From Paenibacillus periandrae (GTDB taxonomy: Bacteria > Bacillota > Bacilli > Paenibacillales > NBRC-103111): 64,000 bases of DNA. The notes under the pieces are model-generated. The model ran no database searches, was not told the DNA's origin, and saw only the letters and a program-made list of their open reading frames with translations. The DNA lies in contig NZ_JAJNMU010000020.1 of the NCBI RefSeq assembly GCF_022458865.1, positions 1-64,000 on the forward strand, read 5' to 3'. The translations under genes and the position numbers were made by a program. Numbering within the stretch: position 1 is the stretch's first letter; every line of letters begins with the position of its first letter. Shown here one piece after another: positions 54,796 through 63,452 of the stretch.

Positions 54796-55149
54796 TTGAT
54801 TGAAAACTTATCAAATGAACAACCAAAACGACCGCGGCCCATTGCAGAAAATATTCAAATTCGAGAGGCAAACATTATTGAAGCCATCAAAAATAACTTT
54901 ACATAAATTCTTAATGCCGCAACTTATTACAGCAAACCGTTTCAATATCCAATGACAGTTATCGTCACTCCTCCAAACCAAAACCTGATTCATACACACA
55001 AACCAAGCGTCCGCATTGATCTTGAGTGGATGTGGGCAAAACGTCAAAATGAACCTGAAACTAAACAATCTCATTTTTTTTACATCACGCTTGAAGATGA
55101 AAGCGACATACCTGAACAAGCTGAAACATTCGTAATCTTGGGAAACTAA
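54796..55149 (+). pseudogene. Unknown gene with an in-frame stop
   Basis: A TTG at 54796 opens ENLSNEQPKRPRPIAENIQI, REANIIEAIKNNFT, then TAA (54903-54905), and continues in frame ILNAATYYSKPFQYPMTVIV, KPSVRIDLEWMWAKRQNEPE, ending at TAA 55149. No family recognised. It overlaps, by two bases, a helix-turn-helix frame starting at 55148, suggesting a former two-gene unit. Confidence 0.4.
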
Positions 55150-55306
55150 TCCCCCACTTGCTGGACTTTCCGAAGTTGCCGAAATACTAGAGACATCAAA
55201 GCAGCAGATATCTGTGTATATGAGCCGCGCAAAAAAATATCGAAAAGAGTTACAAGAGGGGAAACGGAAATCTCTCCAACCCGATATTTTTCCGGAAGAG
55301 TCTTAG
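55148..55306 (+). pseudogene. Helix-turn-helix protein fragment
   Basis: One frame reads PPLAGLSEVAEILETSKQQI, SVYMSRAKKYRKELQEGKRK, ending FPEES and TAG 55304-55306. The LSEVAEILETSKQQISVYM segment is a typical helix-turn-helix. No start codon or RBS of its own is visible; it may be the C-terminal part of the preceding broken gene read in a shifted frame. Confidence 0.4.
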
Positions 55307-55309
55307 CGT

Positions 55310-55534
55310 CTAGCAAGTGGGCCGATTTGGGAGAGGAAACTTAGTTAATTGCAGATGATGAGTACGATTTACCTCATGCTCGATATTATTGCTGCCCACG
55401 AAGTAAGAGCTGATCCCGATGATAGCTGTAGGGATACAGGTCACGAATACGACGAACAGTAAGCTTTTTCGATAAAGGTGACCTTTGTTCGGTTTGCCGG
55501 AAATCAAAGATCGAACGAATGAGATCGCTTTCAA
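55310..55534 (-). pseudogene. N-terminal fragment of a membrane AraC/YesM-type regulator
   Basis: 74 residues from ATG 55534 (AGGAG upstream): YRKSLLFVVFVTCIPTAIIG then ISSYFVGSNNIEHEVNRTHH, the first membrane helix and start of an extracellular sensor as found in Paenibacillus membrane-bound AraC regulators and YesM kinases. The remaining 500 or so residues are gone; the frame ends within 15 residues of the junction. Confidence 0.6.
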
Positions 55535-55584
55535 GGTGATGCCACTCCTTTCAGTTCAAAATCGATTCTATCATAACAGAGATA

Positions 55585-55611
55585 GCCGTATTTCTAAACG
55601 GCGATTTTTTT
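55585..55611 (+). terminator. Terminator-like hairpin
   Basis: GCCGT and ACGGC around an 8-base loop, followed by GATTTTTTT. Orientation is plus, convergent with nothing intact; probably belonged to the decayed genes at 54.8-55.3 kb. Confidence 0.45.
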
Positions 55612-56019
55612 CTTCATCAATCGAGGTCATTGCTTGTTGGGCATGCTGATTTGTGTATTATGGGAGGTTGCGAATTCCGGTTCGTAGGAGGAGATCCGTT
55701 TGGATGGTACAAGGAAATATTGTCTCATCTGCCTCGGTGAATGCCGACAGACTATTTAGTTGCAAGTAGGATTGCTTCGTTAATTTGTTGATTAAAAAAG
55801 AAGAAAAAAAGATTTGTCGTATAATTAATCGCTGAGGTATGATGACTCTATCTACTAATTATTAACTTTGAAAAGAGCTATATATAACAATGTGCTGGGG
55901 CATTGGGCGGTTGACACATGAAGGGGTGTCTTACTTTCAGGTAGGCTAGGTCCGATGTGTTGTGATTGTAAGGATGCTGCAAAAAAATTGCAAGCTAAGA
56001 GCTTAGGAGGAGCAGGAAT
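55612..56019. other. Leader region before the beta-helix gene
   Basis: No gene seen. A TATAAT occurs at about 55821 (GTCGTATAATTAATC) preceded by an A-rich tract, a possible promoter without a clear -35. A short frame near 55700 (MDGTRKYCLICLGECR) is too short to judge. Confidence 0.3.
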
Positions 56020-57321
56020 ATGGTGAAAATGGAATGGACAGTGGGACAACAGGATGCCGAGTTGACGGGTACAACGAACGAAATCATCCAGGCAGCAATT
56101 GATCAGGCAGCCGCTGTGGGCGGGGGCATCATCAATATACTTCCAGGAAGATATGTCTTGAAGGATTCGCTACACCTGAGTTCAAATATAACACTTCGTG
56201 GTCATGGCAGCGAAACGGTTTTGTGGAAGCCGCCGTCAATCAGCTCGTCTGTGATCTATAATAACGGTTACGGTTTGTTTGCGGTAGCCGTTACAGAACC
56301 GGAAAAGTTCTCTATTGGTAATGGTGTTCATATTACAGACGACCGAGCAGGTGGCTTTACGGATGCGGTAGCAACCGTTTGCTGGATTAGAGGCAACGAA
56401 CTCGGACTGACGCGTTCGCTCAACCACGACATTTCCGGAGCAGCCAATGGGAGGGTCACCACGGTGTATCCGATGATCAGTGGTTACGATCTGGAGAATG
56501 CTGTTGTAGAGAATCTGGTTATCGATGGGAATGCGGAACAAAATGCCTACTTGAATGGCTGCCGGGGAGGCGGCATTTTCCTGCTGCGTACGGACAATGT
56601 GCAAATAAGAAATGTAGCGGTTAAAAATTACAACGGCGACGGGATCAGCTTCCAGCAGTGTACCAATACGCTTGTGGAGCACTGTTCCTGCATCAACAAT
56701 ACCGGTTGCGGGTTTCATCCCGGCAGTGGCTCTGTCGGTTTCGTTTTCCGCGGTTCAAAAAGTCTCAGCAATGGAAAAGACGGGGTTTATTATTGTTTGC
56801 GAGTTTCCTATTCGTTGTGTGAGGACTGTATCATTGAAGGGAACGGACAGGACGGCTTGTCTATCGGGCATCGGGACACCGATGCGATCATTCGCAATAA
56901 CCGCATTGCCTCAAACGGAAGGCATGGGATCTTTGTCCGCAATGACCTCTATAATCAGTCCGGCCACCGGACATTGGTGGAAAATAACGCATTTCACGAT
57001 AACAATCGCACCGTAGGAGACAGTGACATCTATTTGACTTCGGGCGTAGCGGATATGCATATCGTTCAAAACTCGTTTCAATCCGCCGGGCATGCGGAGG
57101 AAGAAAAAACAGCGATTATAGTTAATGCTCCTCCCGAGCGAATCGTTGTCTGGGGCAACGATGCGAACAAGTACACCTTGGTAAAAACGGCTCAGGATTC
57201 TTATATGAACGAAATTTCGTTTCAGCTCGCGGAAAACTCTTTGCAAATAGGACCAAGCAATGCACCGCCAACAGCAACTGGACATTTACATGGCCGAATT
57301 GTCGGATTGTCGGTTAAATAG
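56020..57321 (+). CDS. Right-handed parallel beta-helix protein
   Basis: 433 residues without a signal peptide. Opens with the pectin-lyase-like start TTNEIIQAAIDQAAAVGGG, GRYVLKDSLHLSSNITLRGH, then repeated coil rungs (VENLVIDGN, NVQIRNVAVKNYNGDGISFQ, GQDGLSIGH, ASNGRHGIFV). This fold serves polysaccharide lyases and hydrolases (GH28, PL families) and epimerases. No diagnostic catalytic motif was recognised. Cytoplasmic location and following sugar-uptake genes suggest action on an imported oligosaccharide. AGGAGGAGCAGGAAT precedes the ATG. Confidence 0.78.
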   Translation: MVKMEWTVGQQDAELTGTTNEIIQAAIDQAAAVGGGIINILPGRYVLKDSLHLSSNITLRGHGSETVLWKPPSISSSVIYNNGYGLFAVAVTEPEKFSIGNGVHITDDRAGGFTDAVATVCWIRGNELGLTRSLNHDISGAANGRVTTVYPMISGYDLENAVVENLVIDGNAEQNAYLNGCRGGGIFLLRTDNVQIRNVAVKNYNGDGISFQQCTNTLVEHCSCINNTGCGFHPGSGSVGFVFRGSKSLSNGKDGVYYCLRVSYSLCEDCIIEGNGQDGLSIGHRDTDAIIRNNRIASNGRHGIFVRNDLYNQSGHRTLVENNAFHDNNRTVGDSDIYLTSGVADMHIVQNSFQSAGHAEEEKTAIIVNAPPERIVVWGNDANKYTLVKTAQDSYMNEISFQLAENSLQIGPSNAPPTATGHLHGRIVGLSVK

Positions 57322-57360
57322 TATTCGTATAGTGGGTAAGAAGTGAAGAGGGGAAGTTAC

Positions 57361-58115
57361 GTGGATAGGTTAAAGATAGCCTTTGTAGGGATCGGCGGCT
57401 ATGGGAACATCTATGTGAAGGAAATGCTGGAGCGGATGGATGAGCACTATTTGGAAATTGCCGGAGCCGTAGACCCTTATCCAGAGGGCTGCCATTATTA
57501 TTCGGAATTAATGGAACGCAACGTTCCTGTATACAAAAGTCTAGAGCAATTTTACGCCAAGAACAGGGCCGATCTTGCCGTCATTTCTTCACTCATTCAT
57601 CTGCATGCCGATCAGACGTGTTACGCTCTTTCGCAAGGGTCCCATGTTCTTTGTGAGAAGCCTGCGGCTGCAACCACTCAGCAAGTTCATGAAATGCGTG
57701 CGGCAAGAGACAAATATGGAAAGCTTATAGCAGTAGGCTATCAGTTGGCATTTGCCCCCGTGATTCATGAATTGAAGACAGACATTGCCCAAGGAGAATA
57801 TGGCAAGCCGCTCAGGATGAAAGGATCCTATTGCTGCCGCGAAGTTGGAGTTATTTCAGAAGAAACCGTTGGGCGGGGAAGATGAAGGATGAAGTGAGCG
57901 ATATGTGGGTGTTGGACTCTGTAGCCAACAATGCCAATGAGCATTTTTTGCATATTATGTTCTTTCTACTTGGGGAGACCTATGACTCTAGTGCCATGCC
58001 TTATGCTTCACATGCAGTTGTAAGGGAGCAAACCCTCTTATGCTTCGAGTTTGAAGATGCCATAGTTGAGTATGATGCAGAGGATGGCCATTTCACCCTT
58101 TGGAAGATTCTGTAG
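57361..58115 (+). pseudogene. Gfo/Idh/MocA oxidoreductase, frameshifted and truncated
   Basis: GTG 57361 opens LKIAFVGIGGYGNIYVKEML (Rossmann motif) and later SHVLCEKPAAATTQQVHEMR with the family's EKP motif. Near 57833 the sense moves one frame to SWSYFRRNRWAGKMKDEVSD, WVLDSVANNANEHFLHIMFF, ending at 58115. Together only about 250 of the usual 350-400 residues remain, so there is a frameshift and a C-terminal loss. Follows the beta-helix gene by 39 bases. Confidence 0.75.
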
Positions 58116-58190
58116 TGGTTAATGGTCTATTATTGCCTTACAATTAAACAATATAGGCTTGTTAGGGATGCACCACAGGGGGAGCATAAT

Positions 58191-60017
58191 ATGCTAATAA
58201 AGGCTATCACAGGTTCGCTTAAATGGAAGTTAATTAGTCTGATCTCCGTCATTATTATTATCACGATTGCAGTAACGGGCATATTTAGTTATGTGGAAAC
58301 TTCCCGAACCATCCAGGCGGATATAGAAGTTTCGAGTGATCAAATATTGATTCAGGCTAACTTGAATTTAAGCCGTTATTACCGCGAATATGAACAGTTT
58401 TTTGTATTGATAGCGGGCAGTCCGGAATTCAGAAGATGGTTACAGGCACAGAAAGGGGATCAATTTGATTTATTGCAAAATTATCAGCAAATCTCCAATC
58501 GGTACATTGAGCCCTTTATCACCCTTCATCCCGAAATGTTATCCATAACGTTATACAACTCCAATGGGAATCAACTTATCTATCGGAACTACAATCATGA
58601 TTTTCCCATGTTACTCAAAAAAAATTACTCCTTACGAGACGAAAGCTGGCTAGCTTCCGTTACCCTTTCTGGAAAAATAGAGAAAATTATCACACAAAGT
58701 GATAATTATGATGATGCCATGGGAAAATCCCTTCATGTTCCGATTATGACCCAAATTCAAAAATACCAGTTCAATGGAAATGAAGGTTACTTAGCCATTG
58801 ATATTTCCATTTCCCCAACGCAAAGAATATTAAACGAGATTCGCCTCGGAAATAATGGGGTGGGACTCATTGTTGACGATTCAGGTACGATTATTGCCCA
58901 TCCTGATTCTGTTCAAATTACCAATAAGCTTGGGACGGAAATATCTGAACGTTTAAGTCAGTCACCCTCAGGCAATTTTTTCATTGCATCAACCGGAGAA
59001 ATGGCGGTTTTTCGTACAATTCCTTATTCGAACTGGAAGCTTATCGTATTGGTTCCATACCGAGATATGGCACAAGCTATCGATAGGATAGGTAATGCCA
59101 CGGTTTATATAGCCCTAATAGGCTTGTTTTTTGGAATTTGTTTGACCGTTATCGTTTCCACGTCGATTACAAGGCGATTGCAAACCCTTCGTTTAATGTT
59201 TAAAATGACTCAAATTGGTAGATTTGACCTGCGTGTAAAAGTGGAAGGAAACGATGAGGTCGCTGACCTGGCCATTTCCTACAATCAGTTATTGCAACAG
59301 ATAGAAACTTCGATTCAAGACCTGGCATCAGCCCGCATCTTACAGATGGAAGCCGCCTTCTCAGCCATGCAGTCGCAAATCCATTCTCACTTTTTATATA
59401 ATGCTCTTGAATCGATTAATGCCATGGCTAATTTAGTCGATCACCTGGAAATCAGGCAAACAACAGTCGCTTTATCTAACATGCTGCGATATACCTCTAA
59501 CTACTCCGAAACCGTTGTGAATTTAAAAGATGAATGCAACCATTTACGGAATTACCTTCACATCATTCAAATCATATATGGGGATGATATTAAGTTCGTT
59601 ATTGAACATCCTGAATTCTTAGAGCAGATATCGTGCTTAAAGGCAATCATTCAACCTATCGTTGAAAATAGCATTAAGCATGGGTACGAAGTCATTGGGG
59701 AGCCCGTCATGATCAGTGTTACCGCTCAAATATGGAAAGAGGCTTATATTAAAATTGTTATTACCGATAATGGCGCAGGCTTTACACCAAATAAGCTTGA
59801 GGAACTACAAAGGCTTCTCTCTGATTCACCTTCTGAAAATCAATATAAGCAATTAACAAGCGTTGGTTTACTGAATGTCCAGTATCGACTGAAGATGTAT
59901 TATTCGGACGCAGAAACAGGGGTATGGGTGGAAAATAGACCTGGCCAAAGTGGAGTGCTTGTAAATATTATATTTCCCTACAGACAAGGGTCCCCTAAGG
60001 AGGTGCATAGATTATGA
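58191..60017 (+). CDS. YesM-type sensor histidine kinase (third sugar locus)
   Basis: About 608 residues: helix near 13-35, Cache-like sensor (with NGVGLIVDDSGTIIAHPDSV) to about 295, helix near 300-325, HAMP, then the kinase domain. The H box reads QSQIHSHFLYNALESINAM, with HSH where most YesM proteins have NPH; the phospho-acceptor His is kept. N box IVENSIKHG. ATG 58191 follows AGGGGGAG by 6 bases; an upstream ATG at 58122 lacks an RBS. Overlaps the regulator by 4 bases (ATGA). Confidence 0.86.
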   Translation: MLIKAITGSLKWKLISLISVIIIITIAVTGIFSYVETSRTIQADIEVSSDQILIQANLNLSRYYREYEQFFVLIAGSPEFRRWLQAQKGDQFDLLQNYQQISNRYIEPFITLHPEMLSITLYNSNGNQLIYRNYNHDFPMLLKKNYSLRDESWLASVTLSGKIEKIITQSDNYDDAMGKSLHVPIMTQIQKYQFNGNEGYLAIDISISPTQRILNEIRLGNNGVGLIVDDSGTIIAHPDSVQITNKLGTEISERLSQSPSGNFFIASTGEMAVFRTIPYSNWKLIVLVPYRDMAQAIDRIGNATVYIALIGLFFGICLTVIVSTSITRRLQTLRLMFKMTQIGRFDLRVKVEGNDEVADLAISYNQLLQQIETSIQDLASARILQMEAAFSAMQSQIHSHFLYNALESINAMANLVDHLEIRQTTVALSNMLRYTSNYSETVVNLKDECNHLRNYLHIIQIIYGDDIKFVIEHPEFLEQISCLKAIIQPIVENSIKHGYEVIGEPVMISVTAQIWKEAYIKIVITDNGAGFTPNKLEELQRLLSDSPSENQYKQLTSVGLLNVQYRLKMYYSDAETGVWVENRPGQSGVLVNIIFPYRQGSPKEVHRL

Positions 60018-61105
60018 ACCGGGTTCTTATTGCGGATGACAGCCCAATTATTCGCAAAAGCATCACCAAATCTGTCGAACAATTCAGTGAGACCATGGTC
60101 GTAAGCGGTGCCGTTGCCAACGGACAAAAAGCCATTGAATGGTTACAATCCAACTTTGCTGATATATGTATTACCGATGTCAGAATGCCGGTCATCAATG
60201 GTTTAGAACTAATTAAATATATAAATGAGCATTGTCCATGGATGATAAATATCGTTATTTCCAGTTATGATGACTTCGAATATGCCAAACTGGCTATTCA
60301 ACTCCAAGCGCTTGACTATATATTAAAGCCTATAGATGAACAGCAATTTATATCGTGCTTACAGAAGGCTGTAGAGAAACAAGCTCAGGTAAGACATCGT
60401 GATTCCACCCAACTGCTTATAGAAAAGCTGCCCTATTTCCGGCAATGGATTGATCGGTGGATCGAACAAGTGCAAACCATAAACATGGAAACGATGCCCC
60501 TTCTTATCGTGGAAACCGTCGAAGTATTTGAGAAATGGGTGGGCAACGACAACCACCTACTTAACTCCTTATCCAACGTGTGGTTAAGAACATTAATTGA
60601 GGAACTCTTCAAAACTAATAGTGATGTCATCCTGGATGAAGGAGATGATTTGGGGATTGGAGACAAGACGTTATCCTTAGACAAAGTACGAGGATATTTT
60701 CGGCTTTGTGCCGTAAGAAGATTAGAGGAGGGCGCCTTCTTGTTAATGGGGGCCATGAAAAATTGCCGCAATGATCAAACGAGCAGATGCGTCGTCCAAA
60801 TTAAAGCGTATATTGAGGAGCATTTTGCCAAAAAAATCAGCCTTCAGGAGTTGGCTGCCGTAGTGGATATGAGTAAAAATTATATGTGCAGCGTATTTAG
60901 ACAAGAAACCGGTATGACCATTTTAAATTACATTGTAGCCGTACGAATGAAGATGGCACGCAGTTTATTATTGAATACTTCCTTAAAAAACTACGAAATC
61001 GCCAACCAAATCGGCTACGATAATACCGAATACTTTACAGAATTATTCAAAAAATATTATTCGATGAGTCCAATGGAATTCAAAAAAAGAATGGATAAAA
61101 GATAA
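60014..61105 (+). CDS. YesN-type AraC response regulator, short form
   Basis: 363 residues: receiver with phospho-acceptor D55 (ITDVRMPVINGLELI), a brief linker and C-terminal AraC domain (ISLQELAAVVDMSKNYMCSV, NYEIANQIGYDNTEYFTELF). About 180 residues shorter than the two other YesN proteins in this window, lacking most of the central region. Translationally coupled to the kinase. The likely target is the conserved leader at 61357-61519. Confidence 0.87.
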   Translation: MNRVLIADDSPIIRKSITKSVEQFSETMVVSGAVANGQKAIEWLQSNFADICITDVRMPVINGLELIKYINEHCPWMINIVISSYDDFEYAKLAIQLQALDYILKPIDEQQFISCLQKAVEKQAQVRHRDSTQLLIEKLPYFRQWIDRWIEQVQTINMETMPLLIVETVEVFEKWVGNDNHLLNSLSNVWLRTLIEELFKTNSDVILDEGDDLGIGDKTLSLDKVRGYFRLCAVRRLEEGAFLLMGAMKNCRNDQTSRCVVQIKAYIEEHFAKKISLQELAAVVDMSKNYMCSVFRQETGMTILNYIVAVRMKMARSLLLNTSLKNYEIANQIGYDNTEYFTELFKKYYSMSPMEFKKRMDKR

Positions 61106-61519
61106 ATCCAGGAACCCAATAACCGCCCCGTTTATAAATCTTTCCATCATTGTAGCACGTGTCTCTTCACCTCGATATACCTTCCGAAAAGATTATTCGT
61201 GAAAACTATCCTGACATGAAATTGTTGACACTCGCTCTTTTTATTTCTTTGAAAGCGGCGTCACAAGTTCAGTTGGGTATTCCTCTTTTGATTGTATGCG
61301 ATTACAAAACGATTTTAACTTCTTTTAATGTAAGGAAATCTCCCGCATCCCGAATTTTTTTAATAATCTGAATATTACCCAGCTAAATCGGAAGATCTCT
61401 GGGTAGTGCTTCAAATAAGCAGGATTTATAATAAGATTAAGTAAACGGATGAGGATTTATCCTGAATAACATGGTTTTGCAAGGGAATTTAAATGAATCT
61501 AACAAGGGGGAAGTTACAG
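61106..61519 (+). promoter_or_regulatory. Leader and activator-dependent promoter of the third transporter
   Basis: Non-coding. The segment 61357-61526 recurs at 53299-53469. Conserved features are TTTATAATAAG (-10 near 61428) with only TAGTGC at the -35 position, as expected for AraC-type activation, and AGTAAACGGATGAGG. TACCCAG/CTGGGTA forms an inverted repeat here but not in the other copy, so that pairing is not conserved. An open frame at 61159-61371 has no support. Confidence 0.5.
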
Positions 61520-62503
61520 TTGGGGAATACTTTAACAGCGGTTCACAAACAGGTTAGCAAACAGGTTAACAAGGAACCGACAAAAAGGCTAACCCCGGAA
61601 AACTCATGGGTTAAGTCACTTTCGCGGCATCGTGCCTTGTACATCATGTTAATTCCGGGACTCGTCTATTTTTTAATATTTAAATATGTCCCGCTTTTAG
61701 GCAGTGTAATTGCTTTTCAGGATTATAAAATTTTTAAAGGTATTTTGGGTAGTGACTGGGCGGGTCTGCGATGGTTTAACCAGATCTTCACCTACCCGCA
61801 ATTTGGCAGATTGCTTAGGAATACCTTATTAATCAGCCTGTATCAAATTGTGTTTGCCTTTCCGGCACCCATAATTATTGCTTGCTTGTTAAACGAGTTA
61901 AGAAATATGTTTTTCAAACGAACGGTTCAGACGATTCTCTATCTACCCCATTTCTTATCATGGACCTTGATATTCGGCTTGTCCTATATGATGTTCTCTA
62001 CACAAACCGGTATCATCAATCAAATCATTGTAAGCTTGGGCATGGAGCCCATTCAATTTATGCAGAAGGCTGAATATTTCCGCACCTTAATTGTTCTTTC
62101 GGGCATGTGGAAGGAGATGGGGTGGAGTGCCATTATTTTTTTGGCAGCCCTGGCCGGAATTAGCCCCTCCCTTTATGAAGCTGCAAGAATGGATGGTGCG
62201 AACCGTTGGAAACAATTTGTCCATGTTACGCTTCCCGGATTGCTTCCTGCCATAGTCATTTTATTGCTTCTCAAAATTGGCCATGTATTGGACCTTGGCT
62301 TTGAACACATTTATGTATTTCTCAATCCTATTACTTACGAGACAGGCGACATTCTTGATACGTATGCTTACAGGGCAGGCATTATACAAGGCCAATACAG
62401 CTTGACCACAGCAATCGGACTTTTCAAATCGGTAATTGGTTTTATCCTTTTAGTAACTGCCAATAAAATCAGCAAAGCCATATCAGGAGAAGGTTTATAT
62501 TAG
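61520..62503 (+). CDS. ABC permease, LplB type (third sugar locus)
   Basis: About 327 residues, six spans, with the class motif YIMLIPGLVYFLIFKYVPLL and EAA loop SLYEAARMDGANRWKQFVHV. Start: TTG 61520 has AAGGGGGAAG 7 bases upstream, and both RBS and TTG are kept in the leader copy at 53299-53469, whereas the in-frame ATG at 61493 is AAG there. TTG is therefore preferred; with ATG the protein is 336 residues. Pairs with the permease at 62512. Confidence 0.83.
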   Translation: MGNTLTAVHKQVSKQVNKEPTKRLTPENSWVKSLSRHRALYIMLIPGLVYFLIFKYVPLLGSVIAFQDYKIFKGILGSDWAGLRWFNQIFTYPQFGRLLRNTLLISLYQIVFAFPAPIIIACLLNELRNMFFKRTVQTILYLPHFLSWTLIFGLSYMMFSTQTGIINQIIVSLGMEPIQFMQKAEYFRTLIVLSGMWKEMGWSAIIFLAALAGISPSLYEAARMDGANRWKQFVHVTLPGLLPAIVILLLLKIGHVLDLGFEHIYVFLNPITYETGDILDTYAYRAGIIQGQYSLTTAIGLFKSVIGFILLVTANKISKAISGEGLY

Positions 62504-62511
62504 GAGGAGCT

Positions 62512-63387
62512 ATGAAATATAAGTCAACGTTAGGCGAAAAAAGTTTTGATATCTTTAACACTTCCTTGCTGTTGGCCATCTGTTTATCGGTAATATCACC
62601 TTTACTCCATGTTGTAGCGGGATCGCTAAGCTCAGTCAATGCGCTGACGCGGAGGGAAGTTTACTTCTGGCCCAAAGAATGGACGTTGTACAACCTTCAG
62701 CTTGTTTTGCAGAATGACGCGTTTTGGAGTGGCTTGAGAGTCTCCATAATAATCGTCACTGTAGGTACCGCTGTCAATTTAATTTTAACTGTGCTTACAG
62801 CGTATCCGTTGTCAAAGCCATTCCTTAAGGGCCGCAAAGGGATTCTATTGTTTATTATATTTACAATGGTTTTCCAGGCGCCCATCATCCCCACATATCT
62901 TGTGGTCAAAAGCTTAGGGCTGCTTGATACTTATGCAGCTTTGATCATTCCAGTGGCAGTAAATGCATTTAATATGATCATATGCCTGACCTTCTTTAGA
63001 AATTTACCCGAAGAATTGTTTGATGCCGCCAAAATCGATGGGCTTTCTGAGTATGGAAGCTTGTGGAAGATTGCCTTACCGATATCCAAGCCCGTTATGG
63101 CTACCATGTTGCTATTTTACGCCGTTAGCCACTGGAACAGCATCATGGTTCCTCTGCTATATATAACGGATAGAACTAAGCATACTTTACAGGTTTACAT
63201 CTACAATTTGATATCTCAATCGAATACGGAATCCGTTGCCGCAACGGCAGATACCAACTTGCGTATTTTACCTGAAGCCGTACAAATGTCAACCATCGTT
63301 CTGGCAACCTTGCCTATTGTTTTGTTGTATCCCTTCTTGCAAAAACATTTTATTAAGGGAGCCTTGTTAGGTTCTGTCAAGGAATAA
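62512..63387 (+). CDS. ABC permease, YtcP type (third sugar locus)
   Basis: 291 residues, six spans, EAA loop ELFDAAKIDGLSEYGSLWKI, C-terminus KGALLGSVKE. AGGAGGAG lies directly before ATG 62512, 8 bases after the preceding stop. Forms the membrane part of the importer fed by the lipoprotein starting at 63453. Confidence 0.88.
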   Translation: MKYKSTLGEKSFDIFNTSLLLAICLSVISPLLHVVAGSLSSVNALTRREVYFWPKEWTLYNLQLVLQNDAFWSGLRVSIIIVTVGTAVNLILTVLTAYPLSKPFLKGRKGILLFIIFTMVFQAPIIPTYLVVKSLGLLDTYAALIIPVAVNAFNMIICLTFFRNLPEELFDAAKIDGLSEYGSLWKIALPISKPVMATMLLFYAVSHWNSIMVPLLYITDRTKHTLQVYIYNLISQSNTESVAATADTNLRILPEAVQMSTIVLATLPIVLLYPFLQKHFIKGALLGSVKE

Positions 63388-63452
63388 CTGTTATTCCAGG
63401 GGTCAAAGCCTGTTAAAATATAACAAACAATACAAATAGGGAGGCGACAAGA

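Noticed and set aside
31160..54905. In-frame TAG/TAA stops at 31232, 42601, 42742, 46291 and 54903 as possible stop-codon recoding
   Set aside because: Both TAA and TAG are involved, most of these genes also carry frameshifts, and intact genes around use TAA/TAG/TGA normally as stops. Pseudogenes or sequence errors explain them better.
61159..61371. 70-codon open frame before the third transporter
   Set aside because: Its 3' end runs into the duplicated leader, and no start signal is present.
61373..61404. TACCCAG/CTGGGTA inverted repeat as a riboswitch or attenuator
   Set aside because: The duplicate leader at 53299-53469 has TACCTGG in the first arm, so pairing is not maintained.
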